Counted from the stretch's first letter, positions 7,534 to 15,696 are shown. The stretch is DNA of 64,000 bases from Frondihabitans australicus (GCF_003634555.1 NZ_RBKS01000001.1:124001-188000), one strand, 5' to 3'. The notes: generated from the letters alone by a model not told the origin. Program-made: numbers and translations.

Positions 7534-8049
7534 GGGGGTTGTGTCCTTGGGACGAGGGGACGACCCGTTCGTCCGCTGACTCAGGCAGGTGTGTCGTCGC
7601 CGAGTGCGGAGAAGGAACGCGATCGTCCTGTGTGTGCCGCGAGGCTCTACACGCCGAGCGAAATGGGGCTCAAGGCTGTGGAGCGGGGAGGGATGCCTCG
7701 CCGGTGGGCGAGCCGTGCATCCGGAGTCACCTCGCGAGCGGGTGTGCTCGCACTGAGGTCGTCGGTCGCAGACAGCGGTATCAGGCCTGCAGGCCGGCGG
7801 AGACTCGGCGGGGGTCGACGTCTTTACAGACGATGCCGATCAGGCATGCATTCGACAACACATGACCGCGGCGGCGTCTGCCGACATCATGCCGGCGCTC
7901 ACCACATGACCTCGGGAGACGAACGTCTCTCGGATCGGGGCATACGCGTGTGCAGTCATAGAGAGAATTGTTTCGTAATGCGACTCGCGGTGTCAACCCG
8001 AGGGGCGCAGGATCAGCGACACCCGTCCGTCAGATCGGTGCTCGCTCCG
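7534..8049. other. 516-bp non-coding stretch upstream of the winged-helix gene
   Basis: No convincing gene on either strand. Visible elements are TTGACA on the minus strand (7996-7991) pointing towards the winged-helix gene about 430 bases away, and small hairpins: CGTCT-TTAC-AGACG (7819-7832, a GUAA tetraloop on the minus strand), ATGCC-GATCA-GGCAT (7833-7847) and GAGACG-AA-CGTCTC (7916-7929). There is also a perfect palindrome GGCCTGCAGGCC (7784-7795) and two copies of CACATGACC. It could be a long 5' leader or a small RNA. Confidence 0.5.
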
Positions 8050-8682
8050 TCACGCCAGCCCGTACAGGCGATCACCTGCATCGCCCAAGCCGGGGACGAT
8101 ATAGCCCTTCTCGTCCAGCTTCTCGTCGACCGCACCCAGCACGATCGACACGTCGCGGCCGTGCATCGCCTTCTCGACCGCGGCGAGGCCCTCCGGCGAG
8201 GCCAGGATGCACACGGCGGTGACGTCGACCGCGCCGCGCTTCAGCAGGAAGTCGATGGCGGCGATGAGCGACCCGCCGGTGGCGAGCATGGGGTCGAGCA
8301 CGAAGCACTGCCGGTTCGACAGGTCGTCGGGCAGGCGCTCGGCGTAGGTCGTGGGCTCGAGCGTCTCTTCATCGCGCATCATGCCGAGGAACCCGACCTC
8401 GGCCGACGGGATCAGCTTCACCATGCCCTCGAGCATGCCGAGGCCGGCGCGCAGGATCGGCACCACCAGCGGCTTCGGCTTCGCGATCGACAGCCCCTTC
8501 GCGGGCGCGACCGGGGTGACGATGTCGACCTCGGAGGTGCGGACGTTGCGGGTCGCCTCGTAGGCGAGCAGCGTCACGAGCTCTTCGGTGAGGGCCCGGA
8601 ACGTCGCGGACTTCGTGGTCCGGTCGCGGAGCACCGTCAGCTTGTGGGTGATGAGGGGGTGGTCGGCCACGTGCACTCGCAT
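8050..8682 (-). CDS. upp: Uracil phosphoribosyltransferase
   Basis: 210-aa enzyme of pyrimidine salvage: uracil + PRPP gives UMP + PPi, in the cytoplasm. The protein starts [20 protein letters not shown] as Upp proteins do. PVLRAGLGM-type sequence ([13 protein letters not shown]) is at about residue 75, the PRPP loop is DPMLATGGS (about 130-138) and the uracil-binding end is [16 protein letters not shown]. Length is exactly that of the family. TAGCCT seven bases before the ATG suggests a leaderless transcript. It is divergent from tadA, another nucleobase-related gene. Confidence 0.97.
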   Translation of the reverse strand: MRVHVADHPLITHKLTVLRDRTTKSATFRALTEELVTLLAYEATRNVRTSEVDIVTPVAPAKGLSIAKPKPLVVPILRAGLGMLEGMVKLIPSAEVGFLGMMRDEETLEPTTYAERLPDDLSNRQCFVLDPMLATGGSLIAAIDFLLKRGAVDVTAVCILASPEGLAAVEKAMHGRDVSIVLGAVDEKLDEKGYIVPGLGDAGDRLYGLA

Positions 8683-8689
8683 AGGCTCG

Positions 8690-8695
8690 AGGCTA
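8690..8695 (-). promoter_or_regulatory. -10 hexamer TAGCCT for upp
   Basis: TAGCCT on the minus strand, seven bases before the upp ATG, giving a predicted start of transcription at the start codon. Confidence 0.5.
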
Positions 8696-8755
8696 GCGGA
8701 GCCCCGACCGCCCCGCTCCCGCACGAGACCTATCCACCACGAGCCAGGAGGGCGC

Positions 8756-9229
8756 ATGCCGACGACGGCCCCGACGCCGCCCGAGTTCGATGCGTGGATC
8801 GGCGAGTGCCTCGGCGAGGCGGCCGGCTGCGCGGTCTCGGGCGACGTGCCCGTCGGCGCGATCGTGGTCGACCCCGAGGGGCGCGTGATCGGTCGCGGTC
8901 GAAACGAGCGCGAGCTCCTGCAGGACCCCACCGCCCACGCCGAGGTGCTCGCGCTTCGCCGGGCGGCCGAGGCGATCGGCGACTGGCACCTCGTGGGGTG
9001 CACGCTGATCGTGACCCTCGAGCCCTGCCCGATGTGCGCGGGGGCGATCCTGGCGGCGAGGATCCCGAGGGTCGTCTTCGGGGCGTGGGACGACAAGGCA
9101 GGAGCAGCCGGCAGTCTCTACGACATCCTGCGCGACCGGCGCCTGCCCCACCGGGCGGAGGTCTACGCCGGCGTCCGCGCCGAGGAGTGCGCGGCGCAGC
9201 TGAACGCCTTCTTCGAGACCAAGCGCTGA
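8756..9229 (+). CDS. tadA: tRNA-specific adenosine deaminase
   Basis: 157-aa zinc deaminase that converts A34 to inosine in tRNA-Arg(ACG). Zinc ligands and the proton shuttle are visible in [12 protein letters not shown] (HAE, about residue 60) and [16 protein letters not shown] (PCxxC, about 90). The N-terminus carries [20 protein letters not shown] and the C-terminus the [14 protein letters not shown] end typical of TadA. AGGAGGG lies about six bases before the ATG. Length fits. It is divergent from upp, with about 70 bp between them. Confidence 0.93.
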   Translation: MPTTAPTPPEFDAWIGECLGEAAGCAVSGDVPVGAIVVDPEGRVIGRGRNERELLQDPTAHAEVLALRRAAEAIGDWHLVGCTLIVTLEPCPMCAGAILAARIPRVVFGAWDDKAGAAGSLYDILRDRRLPHRAEVYAGVRAEECAAQLNAFFETKR

Positions 9230-9245
9230 GTCGTCGTCGGCGGCG

Positions 9246-10247
9246 CTAGTCGCTCGACTTCAACACGATCGTCTCGGTCGGAGGCTCGGCCGCCGTGGGG
9301 GAGACCCAGACGTCGGGCTCGACGTAGATGACGCGAGCCACGGGGACGGCTCCGCGGATCCTGGCTTCGATCTGGTTGATCGCCGAGGCCACGTCGGCGA
9401 GCAGCTGCTTACCGGGCATCGCGACCTTCACCGCCACGAGCAGCTCGTCGGGGCCGAGGTAGAGCGTCTTCATGTGGATGATGCGCTCGACCTCGGGGCC
9501 CGAGGTGATCGCCGAGCGGATGGCGGCCACGTCGTCGGCGGACGCGCCCTCGCCGACGAGGAGGCTCTTCGTCTCGACGCCGAGGATGATGGCGACCAGG
9601 ATCAGCAGCACGCCGATCAGCACCGTGCCGATGCCGTCGAACACGCCGTCGCCCGTGACGACGGTGAGCAGCACCCCGAGGAAGGCGAGCACGAGGCCGG
9701 TGAGCGCCGCCGTGTCTTCCAGCAGCAGCACCGGCAGCTCGGGCGCCTTCGCCCGCCGGATGAACTGGAACCAGCCGAGCGAGCCCTTGTGCGGCCGCGC
9801 CTCACCCAGCGCCGTCCGCAGCGAGAAGCCCTCCAGGAACATCGCGATCACGAGGATCCCGAGGGGCAGCCACCACACCTCGAGCGGGTGCGGGTGCCGC
9901 AGCTTGTCGACGCCCTCGTAGAGCGAGAAGACGCCGCCGACGGAGAACAGGATGATCGAGACGACGAACGCGTAGACGTAGCGCTCGCGCCCGTAGCCGA
10001 ACGGGTGCTCCTCGTCGGCCACGCGCCGCGCGCGTCGGCCGCCCACGAGCAGCAGGAGCTGGTTGGCCGAGTCCGCGATCGAGTGGATGCCTTCGGCGAG
10101 CATGGACGCCGACCCGGAGAAGAACCAGGCGATCAGCTTGACGAGCGCGATGCCGAGGTTGGCGCTGAGCGCCGCCAGGATCGCCTTCGTGCCGTGGCCG
10201 TGGCCGCCGGATGACGCCTCGTCGGTCGCCTCTGCCGTCTCGCTCAT
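9246..10247 (-). CDS. Cation diffusion facilitator family transporter
   Basis: 333-aa inner-membrane cation/proton antiporter. The first helix region is AILAALSANLGIALVKLIAWFFSG, followed by the metal-site helix SMLAEGIHSIADSANQLLLLVG (His and Asp of the HxxxD pair) and the subfamily motif ADEEHPFGYGRERYVYAFVVS. Further helices are near residues 90-115, 125-150, 185-205 and 205-228. A cytoplasmic dimerisation domain (about 235-320) contains ERIIHMKTLYLGPDELLVAVKVAM. Zinc, iron or manganese are the usual substrates; the sequence does not decide. It is monocistronic and divergent from proC. Confidence 0.9.
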   Translation of the reverse strand: MSETAEATDEASSGGHGHGTKAILAALSANLGIALVKLIAWFFSGSASMLAEGIHSIADSANQLLLLVGGRRARRVADEEHPFGYGRERYVYAFVVSIILFSVGGVFSLYEGVDKLRHPHPLEVWWLPLGILVIAMFLEGFSLRTALGEARPHKGSLGWFQFIRRAKAPELPVLLLEDTAALTGLVLAFLGVLLTVVTGDGVFDGIGTVLIGVLLILVAIILGVETKSLLVGEGASADDVAAIRSAITSGPEVERIIHMKTLYLGPDELLVAVKVAMPGKQLLADVASAINQIEARIRGAVPVARVIYVEPDVWVSPTAAEPPTETIVLKSSD

Positions 10248-10307
10248 GGGTGCTCGCCTCGCTCGTCTCGCGCGGACCCGCGGACCCCGCCGGTCGCCCG
10301 TCAATCC

Positions 10308-10313
10308 TAGGAT
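10308..10313 (+). promoter_or_regulatory. -10 hexamer TAGGAT for proC
   Basis: TAGGAT six bases before the proC ATG, consistent with leaderless transcription. Confidence 0.5.
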
Positions 10314-10319
10314 GGACGA

Positions 10320-11156
10320 ATGAGCACGAGCCTGCCCGCCACCGCGATTCTCGGAGCCGGATCGATGGGAGGCGCCATCCTCTCCGGCCTCGTCCACCCC
10401 GACGTCACCGTCGAGGGCGGCATCCGGGTGACGAACCGCACCGAGCAGAAGGCCGTCGCGCTGCGCCACGGCGGCGTCACCTCCCTCGCGACCGAGACCG
10501 ACCCGGCCGCGAACGCGTCCGCCGTCACCGGCGCGAAGATCGTCCTGATCGGCGTGAAGCCGTACATGGTCATCGACCTGCTCCGCGAGATCGCTCCCGT
10601 GCTCGAGGCGGGCACGATCGTCGTGAGTCTCGCGGCCGGTATCACGACGGCGGCGATGGAGGAGGTGCTGCCCGAGACGGTGCCGGTGCTCCGCTCGATG
10701 CCGAACACCCCGGCGGTCGTGGGCCTCGCGGTGACGGGCCTCGCGGCCGGCTCGCGCGCCTCCGATGACGACGTCGCGCTGGCCCGCCGCCTCTTCGCCT
10801 GCGTCGGCGAGGTCGTGACGATCCCGGAGGACAAGATCGACGCGCTCTCGACGATCTCCGGCTCGGGGCCCGCCTACGTCTTCTACCTGATCGAGCAGCT
10901 CACCCGCACGGCGGTCGACCTCGGGTTCACCGAGCGGCAGGCGGCGACGATGGTGCAGGGCACGTTCCGCGGCGCCTCCGAGCTCCTCGCGCACGAGGGC
11001 CTCGACCCCGCGGAGCTGCGCCGTCGCGTGACCAGCCCGAACGGCACCACCGAGCGGGCGGTGGCCGTGCTCGAGGAGGGCGGGCTCGCAGGGCTCTTCG
11101 ACCGGGCGACGGCTGCGGCGCTCGCGCGCGCACGGGAGATCGCGGCCGGGCAGTAG
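10320..11156 (+). CDS. proC: Pyrroline-5-carboxylate reductase
   Basis: 278-aa last enzyme of proline synthesis: 1-pyrroline-5-carboxylate + NAD(P)H gives L-proline. The Rossmann fold opens with TAILGAGSMGGAILSGL. Conserved ILIGVKPYMV-type sequence follows, then RSMPNTPAVVGLAVTG. The signature helix region is DALSTISGSGPAYVFYLIEQL (about residues 168-200) and the C-terminus has RRRVTSPNGTTERAV. Length fits the family. Six bases separate TAGGAT from the ATG. A small hairpin GCCGGG-AC-CCCGGC starts in the stop codon. The low-GC island begins just after. Confidence 0.95.
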   Translation: MSTSLPATAILGAGSMGGAILSGLVHPDVTVEGGIRVTNRTEQKAVALRHGGVTSLATETDPAANASAVTGAKIVLIGVKPYMVIDLLREIAPVLEAGTIVVSLAAGITTAAMEEVLPETVPVLRSMPNTPAVVGLAVTGLAAGSRASDDDVALARRLFACVGEVVTIPEDKIDALSTISGSGPAYVFYLIEQLTRTAVDLGFTERQAATMVQGTFRGASELLAHEGLDPAELRRRVTSPNGTTERAVAVLEEGGLAGLFDRATAAALARAREIAAGQ

Positions 11157-11188
11157 CCGGGACCCCGGCGCCAATCTACCCCTGGCAC

Positions 11189-11740
11189 TTATTGAGCCCG
11201 ACTTTCTTCGTCAATGATTGCGGTCGCCACCTGGATGAGTGTCCTCACAACGGCCGTGAGCTCGAACAGTGCGTAAAAGGCGAAGGTAAATGCGGCTACG
11301 AATAGGACTACGTGGGTTGCTGAAGCTCCAGCTGGCATCAGGTTCCTACCGGTTCCGAGAAGGTAGGCGAGGAAGCACACCAAAACAAGAGCAACTTGGC
11401 TCATCGCGGCCCACGCGAATACGAACACGAGATTGCTCAACGCAGAAAATGGCATCTTCTGCGCCTGGATCTTCGACCACCTTCGAAGACGGTCAGGCCC
11501 CGGGACACCAAGCGCTAGAACACAACCAGACACGCAGGCTCCGAAGCTGAGCGAGGAAAACGTCAAGCCCACGCCAGCTAGTTCAGTGATCCGGAGGTCG
11601 CGTGCCGGAGTGAATCGAATCGTCGCAGTCAAAGTCACTGCGACAGCAATCGCCGCAAACAACGACACGTCTAAGAGAATGCTTCGGCGGCGTTTCCAGA
11701 CTTGACTCCGCCAGAAGGCGCTCTCAGGAATCGCGGCCAA
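11189..11740 (-). CDS. Four-helix membrane protein of unknown function
   Basis: 183-aa membrane protein that I do not recognise. Four hydrophobic segments are visible at about residues 22-42 (LLDVSLFAAIAVAVTLTATI), 53-78 (VGLTFSSLSFGACVSGCVLALGV), 100-125 (LSNLVFVFAWAAMSQVALVLVCFLAYLLG) and 140-170 (VVLFVAAFTFAFYALFELTAVVRTLI). The only start is TTG at 11740, with GAGGGAG about seven bases before it. It lies 103 bp downstream of a 308-aa soluble protein on the same strand. Both share low GC unlike their neighbours, which suggests joint acquisition. The pairing of a soluble protein with a small four-helix membrane protein recalls phage-exclusion pairs such as RexA/RexB, but no homology is claimed. 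Confidence 0.75.
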   Translation of the reverse strand: MAAIPESAFWRSQVWKRRRSILLDVSLFAAIAVAVTLTATIRFTPARDLRITELAGVGLTFSSLSFGACVSGCVLALGVPGPDRLRRWSKIQAQKMPFSALSNLVFVFAWAAMSQVALVLVCFLAYLLGTGRNLMPAGASATHVVLFVAAFTFAFYALFELTAVVRTLIQVATAIIDEESRAQ

Positions 11741-11804
11741 GCTTCGCTCCCTCGAACTCAGTAGGGCCCCAAACCAAATATCGGCCTCCCACCCATTTCG
11801 TCAT
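11724..11804 (-). CDS. Possible 26-aa leader peptide
   Basis: A short frame ATG at 11804 to TGA at 11724 (MTKWVGGRYLVWGPTEFEG and seven more residues) with GGGTGGGA ten bases upstream. It overlaps the TTG start of the membrane protein by 17 bases in another frame. It could couple translation of the second gene to the first, or be an upstream remnant of it. Weak evidence. Confidence 0.25.
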   Translation of the reverse strand: MTKWVGGRYLVWGPTEFEGAKLGRDS

Positions 11805-11843
11805 ACGACGAATCCCACCCTGCCGTCTTTCGTCGCGGCCTGC

Positions 11844-12770
11844 CTACTTGTCCACAGGCGCGTTGGTCGTGCCGACATTCACTGTGTCGAGAGCGGTTGC
11901 GTCGATCAGTTCGTGCGCGGCGCCACTTAGGGCCTCGAGGTCCGAGGCGGCGTCTCCCTTGGCGGGAAGGAGCACGTTCGCCTTCCGTTGAAATCTTCCC
12001 AAGCTGATTCGCTTCGTGCCTGCGTCTGCAGGTGACTTGCCTGTAACGGCCACATCCTTAAGCGACGTAATCGGTTTTCTCGCGAGCTCAATGATGTCGT
12101 GGATGATGCCGCTAGCTTTGGAGAGTTCACCGCCACGTGGCGCCGTCATTTCTATTTTCGCTTTCGACGCGCCCGACTTATCAGCGTACGCATGGACGTC
12201 AGCTTCGGTATCTCCCCAATCGAGGTTAGGGCGCGAAAGCACGATTTCGGCGGATTTGATTTCGGTAAGCCGTTCGACCTCAGCGGCAAACTCTGAACTT
12301 GGACTGGGATTGAGATCGATTCGCAAATTTGGGTAGCCCAAATCGCGTCCACGCAGCTCAAAATAACGTGCGATCAAGCCAATGCCGACGCCCGGTCGCT
12401 TACGCTCTGTGACGAGAATGCGACTTTCGGGATCCACAAAAATCCAGACTGCATTCACGATTAGGCCGTTCGACAACTCGATGACTTCGTCGCGACCTGT
12501 CGAATTGTCGTAGAAAAGGGGAAGCTCGGTGGCGCTTCCGGAAACAAAGCGGAGGGCCCCTGCGCCCGGTTTGACCTCATCGTCTTTCTCGTCACGAACG
12601 CGTTGCGTGACCGAGACCATCTGATCACCCACCTCGTATCGGATCCCGACCACGCTTTCGGCAAAAAACCTCTCGAAGAAGTCGGGGTAGTCAATGACAC
12701 CCTCGTTGGTCCTTCCATGGATCGAGTAAGCCAACAAAGTGCGTCGTAGCGACGGCATCAGTTCCCCCAT
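11844..12770 (-). CDS. Hypothetical 308-aa soluble protein in a low-GC island
   Basis: I do not recognise this protein. It has no signal peptide, membrane segment or known catalytic motif. It begins SLRRTLLAYSIHGRTNEGVIDYPDFFERFF. A predicted strand-rich middle follows (LIVNAVWIFVDPESRILVTERKRPGVGIGLIARYF; LRIDLNPSPSSEFAAEVERL; KSAEIVLSRPNLDWGD), and then a helical, lysine-containing C-terminal third. ATG at 12770 and ATG at 12758 are both possible; the second has GGGGGA six bases upstream and may be the true start. Base composition is near 50-55% GC against about 70% around it. It follows the ktrA gene on the same strand and precedes the four-helix membrane protein, with which it probably works. 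Confidence 0.7.
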   Translation of the reverse strand: MGELMPSLRRTLLAYSIHGRTNEGVIDYPDFFERFFAESVVGIRYEVGDQMVSVTQRVRDEKDDEVKPGAGALRFVSGSATELPLFYDNSTGRDEVIELSNGLIVNAVWIFVDPESRILVTERKRPGVGIGLIARYFELRGRDLGYPNLRIDLNPSPSSEFAAEVERLTEIKSAEIVLSRPNLDWGDTEADVHAYADKSGASKAKIEMTAPRGGELSKASGIIHDIIELARKPITSLKDVAVTGKSPADAGTKRISLGRFQRKANVLLPAKGDAASDLEALSGAAHELIDATALDTVNVGTTNAPVDK

Positions 12771-12832
12771 CTTGCTTTGCTGTCTCAGCCAGATTATCTG
12801 TTAGGTGCGGCCGCACTGGCTCCAGCCACGCC

Positions 12833-13504
12833 CTAGTCGCCGAGGCTCGAGAAGCGCTCCAGCTGCGCCTCGGTGCCCGCCACGATGAGGATGTCGCCCG
12901 CCGAGACGACGGTGTCGGGCGCTGCCTCCTGGAAGGCGCCGCCCGGGCTCTTCACGCCGGCGATCCGCACGCCGTTCTTGGCCGCCCCGGCGAGGTCTCC
13001 GATCCTGCGACCGATGGCCGGCCCGGGAGGGTGCATCTTGACGATGGCGAAGTCGTCGTCGAACTCGATGTAGTCGAGCATGCGGCCGGAGACGAGGTGC
13101 GCGGTGCGCTCGCCGGCCTCGGCCTCGGGGTAGACGACGCGGGTGGCGCCGATGCGGGTGAGGATCCGGCCGTGGGTGTCGGAGATCGCCTTGGCCCAGA
13201 TCTGCGGGATCCCGAGGTCGACGAGGTTCGACGTGATGAGCACGCTGCCCTCGATCGACTGGCCGACGCCGACGACCGCGACCTGGAAGTCGGCGGCGCC
13301 GATCTGGCGGAGAGCGTCGATGTCGCGCGCGTCAGCCTGCACGGCGTGGGTCACGCGGTCGGCCCAGCGCTGCACCGTCGCTGTGTCGTCGTCGACGATG
13401 AGGACGTCGCGGCCCTGCCGCACCAGCTGGGCGGCGGTCGCCGAGCCGAAGCGGCCGAGGCCGATCACGAGCACTGGGGCGTCGGGGGCGATGCGGTCAG
13501 CCAA
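12833..13504 (-). CDS. ktrA: KtrA/TrkA-type potassium channel regulatory subunit
   Basis: 223-aa cytoplasmic RCK protein that gates a Ktr/Trk potassium transporter in response to nucleotide binding. The RCK_N Rossmann fold is seen in VLVIGLGRFGSATAAQLVRQGRDVLIVDDD with a VQADARDIDAL second-strand region. The RCK_C half contains VRIAGVKSPGGAFQEAAPDTVVSAGDILIVAGTEAQLERF. The TTG start at 13504 has GAGAGG about eight bases upstream and overlaps the end of the ktrB gene by eight bases, so the two are coupled. The length (about 220 aa) is that of KtrA rather than two-domain TrkA. Confidence 0.9.
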   Translation of the reverse strand: MADRIAPDAPVLVIGLGRFGSATAAQLVRQGRDVLIVDDDTATVQRWADRVTHAVQADARDIDALRQIGAADFQVAVVGVGQSIEGSVLITSNLVDLGIPQIWAKAISDTHGRILTRIGATRVVYPEAEAGERTAHLVSGRMLDYIEFDDDFAIVKMHPPGPAIGRRIGDLAGAAKNGVRIAGVKSPGGAFQEAAPDTVVSAGDILIVAGTEAQLERFSSLGD

Positions 13505-14930
13505 CGATCGGCCTCTCTTCGGGGCGGGTGAACAGCTGCCGCCGCTGGCTCTGCGCCAATGCGACGGCAAGGGTCACGGTACCAACGCGGCCCATCCACA
13601 TGGTCACGGCGAGCACGTACTTCGCCGCGTCGGGCAGGTGCCCGGTGAGTCCCGTCGAGAGTCCGCACGTGGCGAAGGCGGAGATCACCTCGAAGAGCAC
13701 GTGCGACAGGCTCTCGCGGGTGATCTGCTGCACGACGATCGTGCCCACGGCCACGATCGTGGCTCCCCACAGTGCGACGCTGACAGCGAGGCGGAGGACG
13801 TCGGAGGGGATCCGGCGACCGAACGCCTCCATGCTGCGTCGGCCGCGCGCCTCGGCCACGGCCGCCAGGAAGAGCACGGCCAGGGTGGTCACCTTGATGC
13901 CGCCGGCCGTCGACGCCGAGCCGCCGCCGATGAACATCAGCATGTCGGTGACCAGCAGGCTCGAGTCGTGCAGGTGCGCGATGTCGATCGTCGAGAAGCC
14001 TCCCGAGCGCGACATCGCGCTGAGGAAGAACGACTGGAACACCGTCGCTCCTGCGTCGTCGTGGCCGAAGGTGCGCGGGTTGTCGTACTCGAGCGCGAGG
14101 TACACCACGGCGCCCAGGACCAGCAGGATCGCGCTCGTCGTCAGCGTCAGCTTCGTGTGCAGCGACCAGCGCCGCGGATGCCGCAGGTTGCGCGTGACGA
14201 CGTAGATCACCGGGAACCCGACGCTGCCGAGGATCACGGCGATCATGATCAGCGTGAGCGCCGCGTAGTCGTGTGCGAACGCGTCCAGGCCCTGCGCGTT
14301 CGGCGTGAAGCCGGTGTTCGTGAACGCCATCGCCGAGTAGTAGAAGGCGTCGAAGAACGCGTCGCGCACCGGGATCCCGTCGGCGACGAGGCGAGGGAAG
14401 AGCAGGAGCCCGATCGCGCCCTCGATCGCCAGCGCGCTGAGGGCCACGGTCCGCAGCAGCCCGCGCACGTCGCTCAGCCGGACCGCCTGCACCTCCGGCA
14501 CCGGCCCGGCGTGGGCACGCAGCGGATTCGTGTCGCTCGCCGCCATCAGCCGCGACCGCAGCCCGAGCCGCCGCGTCACGACCATGCCGAGGATCGACGC
14601 CAGAGTCAGGACGCCGATGCCGCCCACCTGGACCCCGACGTAGACGACCGTGTCGCCGAACGTCGACCAGTGCGTGGCCATGTCGACGGTCGTGAGGCCG
14701 GTCACGCAGATGACCGAGACCGCCGTGAACAGGGCGTCCGGCAGGTCAGTCGCCGTGCCGTCCGCCGACGAGACCGGCAGGATCAGCAGCACCGTCACCA
14801 CGAGGATCAGCGCCGTGAAGACCAGGATCGCGAACCGAGCCGGAGACCGCCTCGCCACCTGGTCGAGCGACCGCCTGATGCGCGACGGCACCGCCAGCGC
14901 GCCTCCCGGCGACCGCTCGGTCGTGCTCAC
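13497..14930 (-). CDS. ktrB: TrkH/KtrB-family potassium uptake membrane protein
   Basis: 477-aa ion-conducting subunit of a Ktr-type potassium system in the inner membrane. Four pore-loop segments with filter glycines can be picked out: SVICVTGLTTVDMA, SAMAFTNTGFTPNAQ, SAMSRSGGFSTIDIA and SAFATCGLSTGLTG, each between two transmembrane helices as expected for the family. The GTG at 14930 has GGAGGG five bases upstream and is preferred over an ATG 21 codons earlier with no ribosome site. Its end overlaps ktrA. An ArsR-type regulator is transcribed divergently 66 bp away. Confidence 0.9.
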   Translation of the reverse strand: MSTTERSPGGALAVPSRIRRSLDQVARRSPARFAILVFTALILVVTVLLILPVSSADGTATDLPDALFTAVSVICVTGLTTVDMATHWSTFGDTVVYVGVQVGGIGVLTLASILGMVVTRRLGLRSRLMAASDTNPLRAHAGPVPEVQAVRLSDVRGLLRTVALSALAIEGAIGLLLFPRLVADGIPVRDAFFDAFYYSAMAFTNTGFTPNAQGLDAFAHDYAALTLIMIAVILGSVGFPVIYVVTRNLRHPRRWSLHTKLTLTTSAILLVLGAVVYLALEYDNPRTFGHDDAGATVFQSFFLSAMSRSGGFSTIDIAHLHDSSLLVTDMLMFIGGGSASTAGGIKVTTLAVLFLAAVAEARGRRSMEAFGRRIPSDVLRLAVSVALWGATIVAVGTIVVQQITRESLSHVLFEVISAFATCGLSTGLTGHLPDAAKYVLAVTMWMGRVGTVTLAVALAQSQRRQLFTRPEERPIVG

Positions 14931-14983
14931 CGGCCCTCCCGAATTCACCCGAAGCCGCCATGGTACTCGGGCGGCACCATCAG

Positions 14984-14989
14984 TACTCT
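14984..14989 (+). promoter_or_regulatory. -10 hexamer TACTCT for the arsR-family gene
   Basis: TACTCT seven bases before the ATG at 14997. No ribosome site is present, so a leaderless transcript is likely. Confidence 0.45.
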
Positions 14990-14996
14990 TCACAGC

Positions 14997-15533
14997 ATGG
15001 CCGACATCTACGCCGTGATCGCCGACCCCACGAGGCGCGACCTGCTCCGCCTCCTGCTCGACCGGCGCGGGGAGGGCGCCGGTGCATCACCGTCTGCGGC
15101 TGCGCCCGCGACGCAGTCGTCCCCGTCCGCGCCGTCTCCGTCGAGCGGCGACATCAGCGTCGGCGACATCGTGACCGCGCTCGGTTTCAGCCAGCCCACC
15201 GTGTCCAAGCACCTCCGCGTGCTCCGCGAGGCCGGACTCGTGCACGTGCGCGAGGTGGGCCAGCACCGCTACTACTCAGTCGACGAGGCGCCCCTGACGG
15301 AGGTCCTGGCGTGGCTCGAGCCGTTCTTCCCCGATCCTTCGCCCGCGGTCGCTCCGGGCGCAGGAGCCGCGCGCACGTCGCCCGTGCCGGTGCCCGCCCC
15401 GCTCCGCAGAGCCGCCGGGAACCTGCCCGACCCGTCCGACGTCGGAGCGTCGCTCGGCCGCACCGTCGCCGGTGCCCGCAGCCGGATCCTCGACCCCGTG
15501 AAGAAGCGTCTGGGCCACCGCGAACAGGGGTAG
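14997..15533 (+). CDS. ArsR-family regulator with a low-complexity insert
   Basis: 178-aa ArsR-type winged-helix regulator. It starts MADIYAVIADPTRRDLLRLLLDRR, the usual first helices. It is then interrupted by about 30 residues rich in Ala, Ser and Pro before resuming with ISVGDIVTALGFSQPTVSKHLRVLREAGLVHVREVGQHRYYSVDE. The insert sits between the first helices and the recognition helix, where family members normally have only a few residues. The Pro-rich C-terminal tail (about residues 115-178) is also extra. No cysteine metal site is seen. It is divergent from ktrB-ktrA, which it may regulate. Confidence 0.85.
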   Translation: MADIYAVIADPTRRDLLRLLLDRRGEGAGASPSAAAPATQSSPSAPSPSSGDISVGDIVTALGFSQPTVSKHLRVLREAGLVHVREVGQHRYYSVDEAPLTEVLAWLEPFFPDPSPAVAPGAGAARTSPVPVPAPLRRAAGNLPDPSDVGASLGRTVAGARSRILDPVKKRLGHREQG

Positions 15534-15542
15534 CGAACCGGC

Positions 15543-15572
15543 TTTACATCGCGTCACATGCGCCCCTAAAGT
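15543..15572 (+). promoter_or_regulatory. Promoter TTTACA - 18 bp - TAAAGT
   Basis: TTTACA (15543-15548) and TAAAGT (15567-15572) with an 18-base spacer, 125 bases before the small HTH gene. This is one of the better two-box promoters in the window. Confidence 0.5.
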
Positions 15573-15696
15573 AGCCACAAGGCACACGAGTAACACTCAG
15601 GCGCCCCTTAGCCCGCTCGTCGCGCCGCCCGGCCGACGAGCCGGAGAACCCCGCTCGCCGCACCCCTCGTCGACGAGCCAGATCACAAGGCAGGAC

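Noticed and set aside
7781-7996. A 71-codon minus-strand frame upstream of the winged-helix gene
   Set aside because: Start lies within the TTGACA promoter element, composition is Arg/Cys-rich, and no ribosome site or family pattern is seen.
6754-9249. An 831-codon open frame on the plus strand across the winged-helix gene, the gap and upp
   Set aside because: It is antisense to two genes with clear family motifs, its protein is rich in His, Arg and Gly with no recognisable domain, and it runs through the non-coding gap. High GC makes long antisense frames common here.
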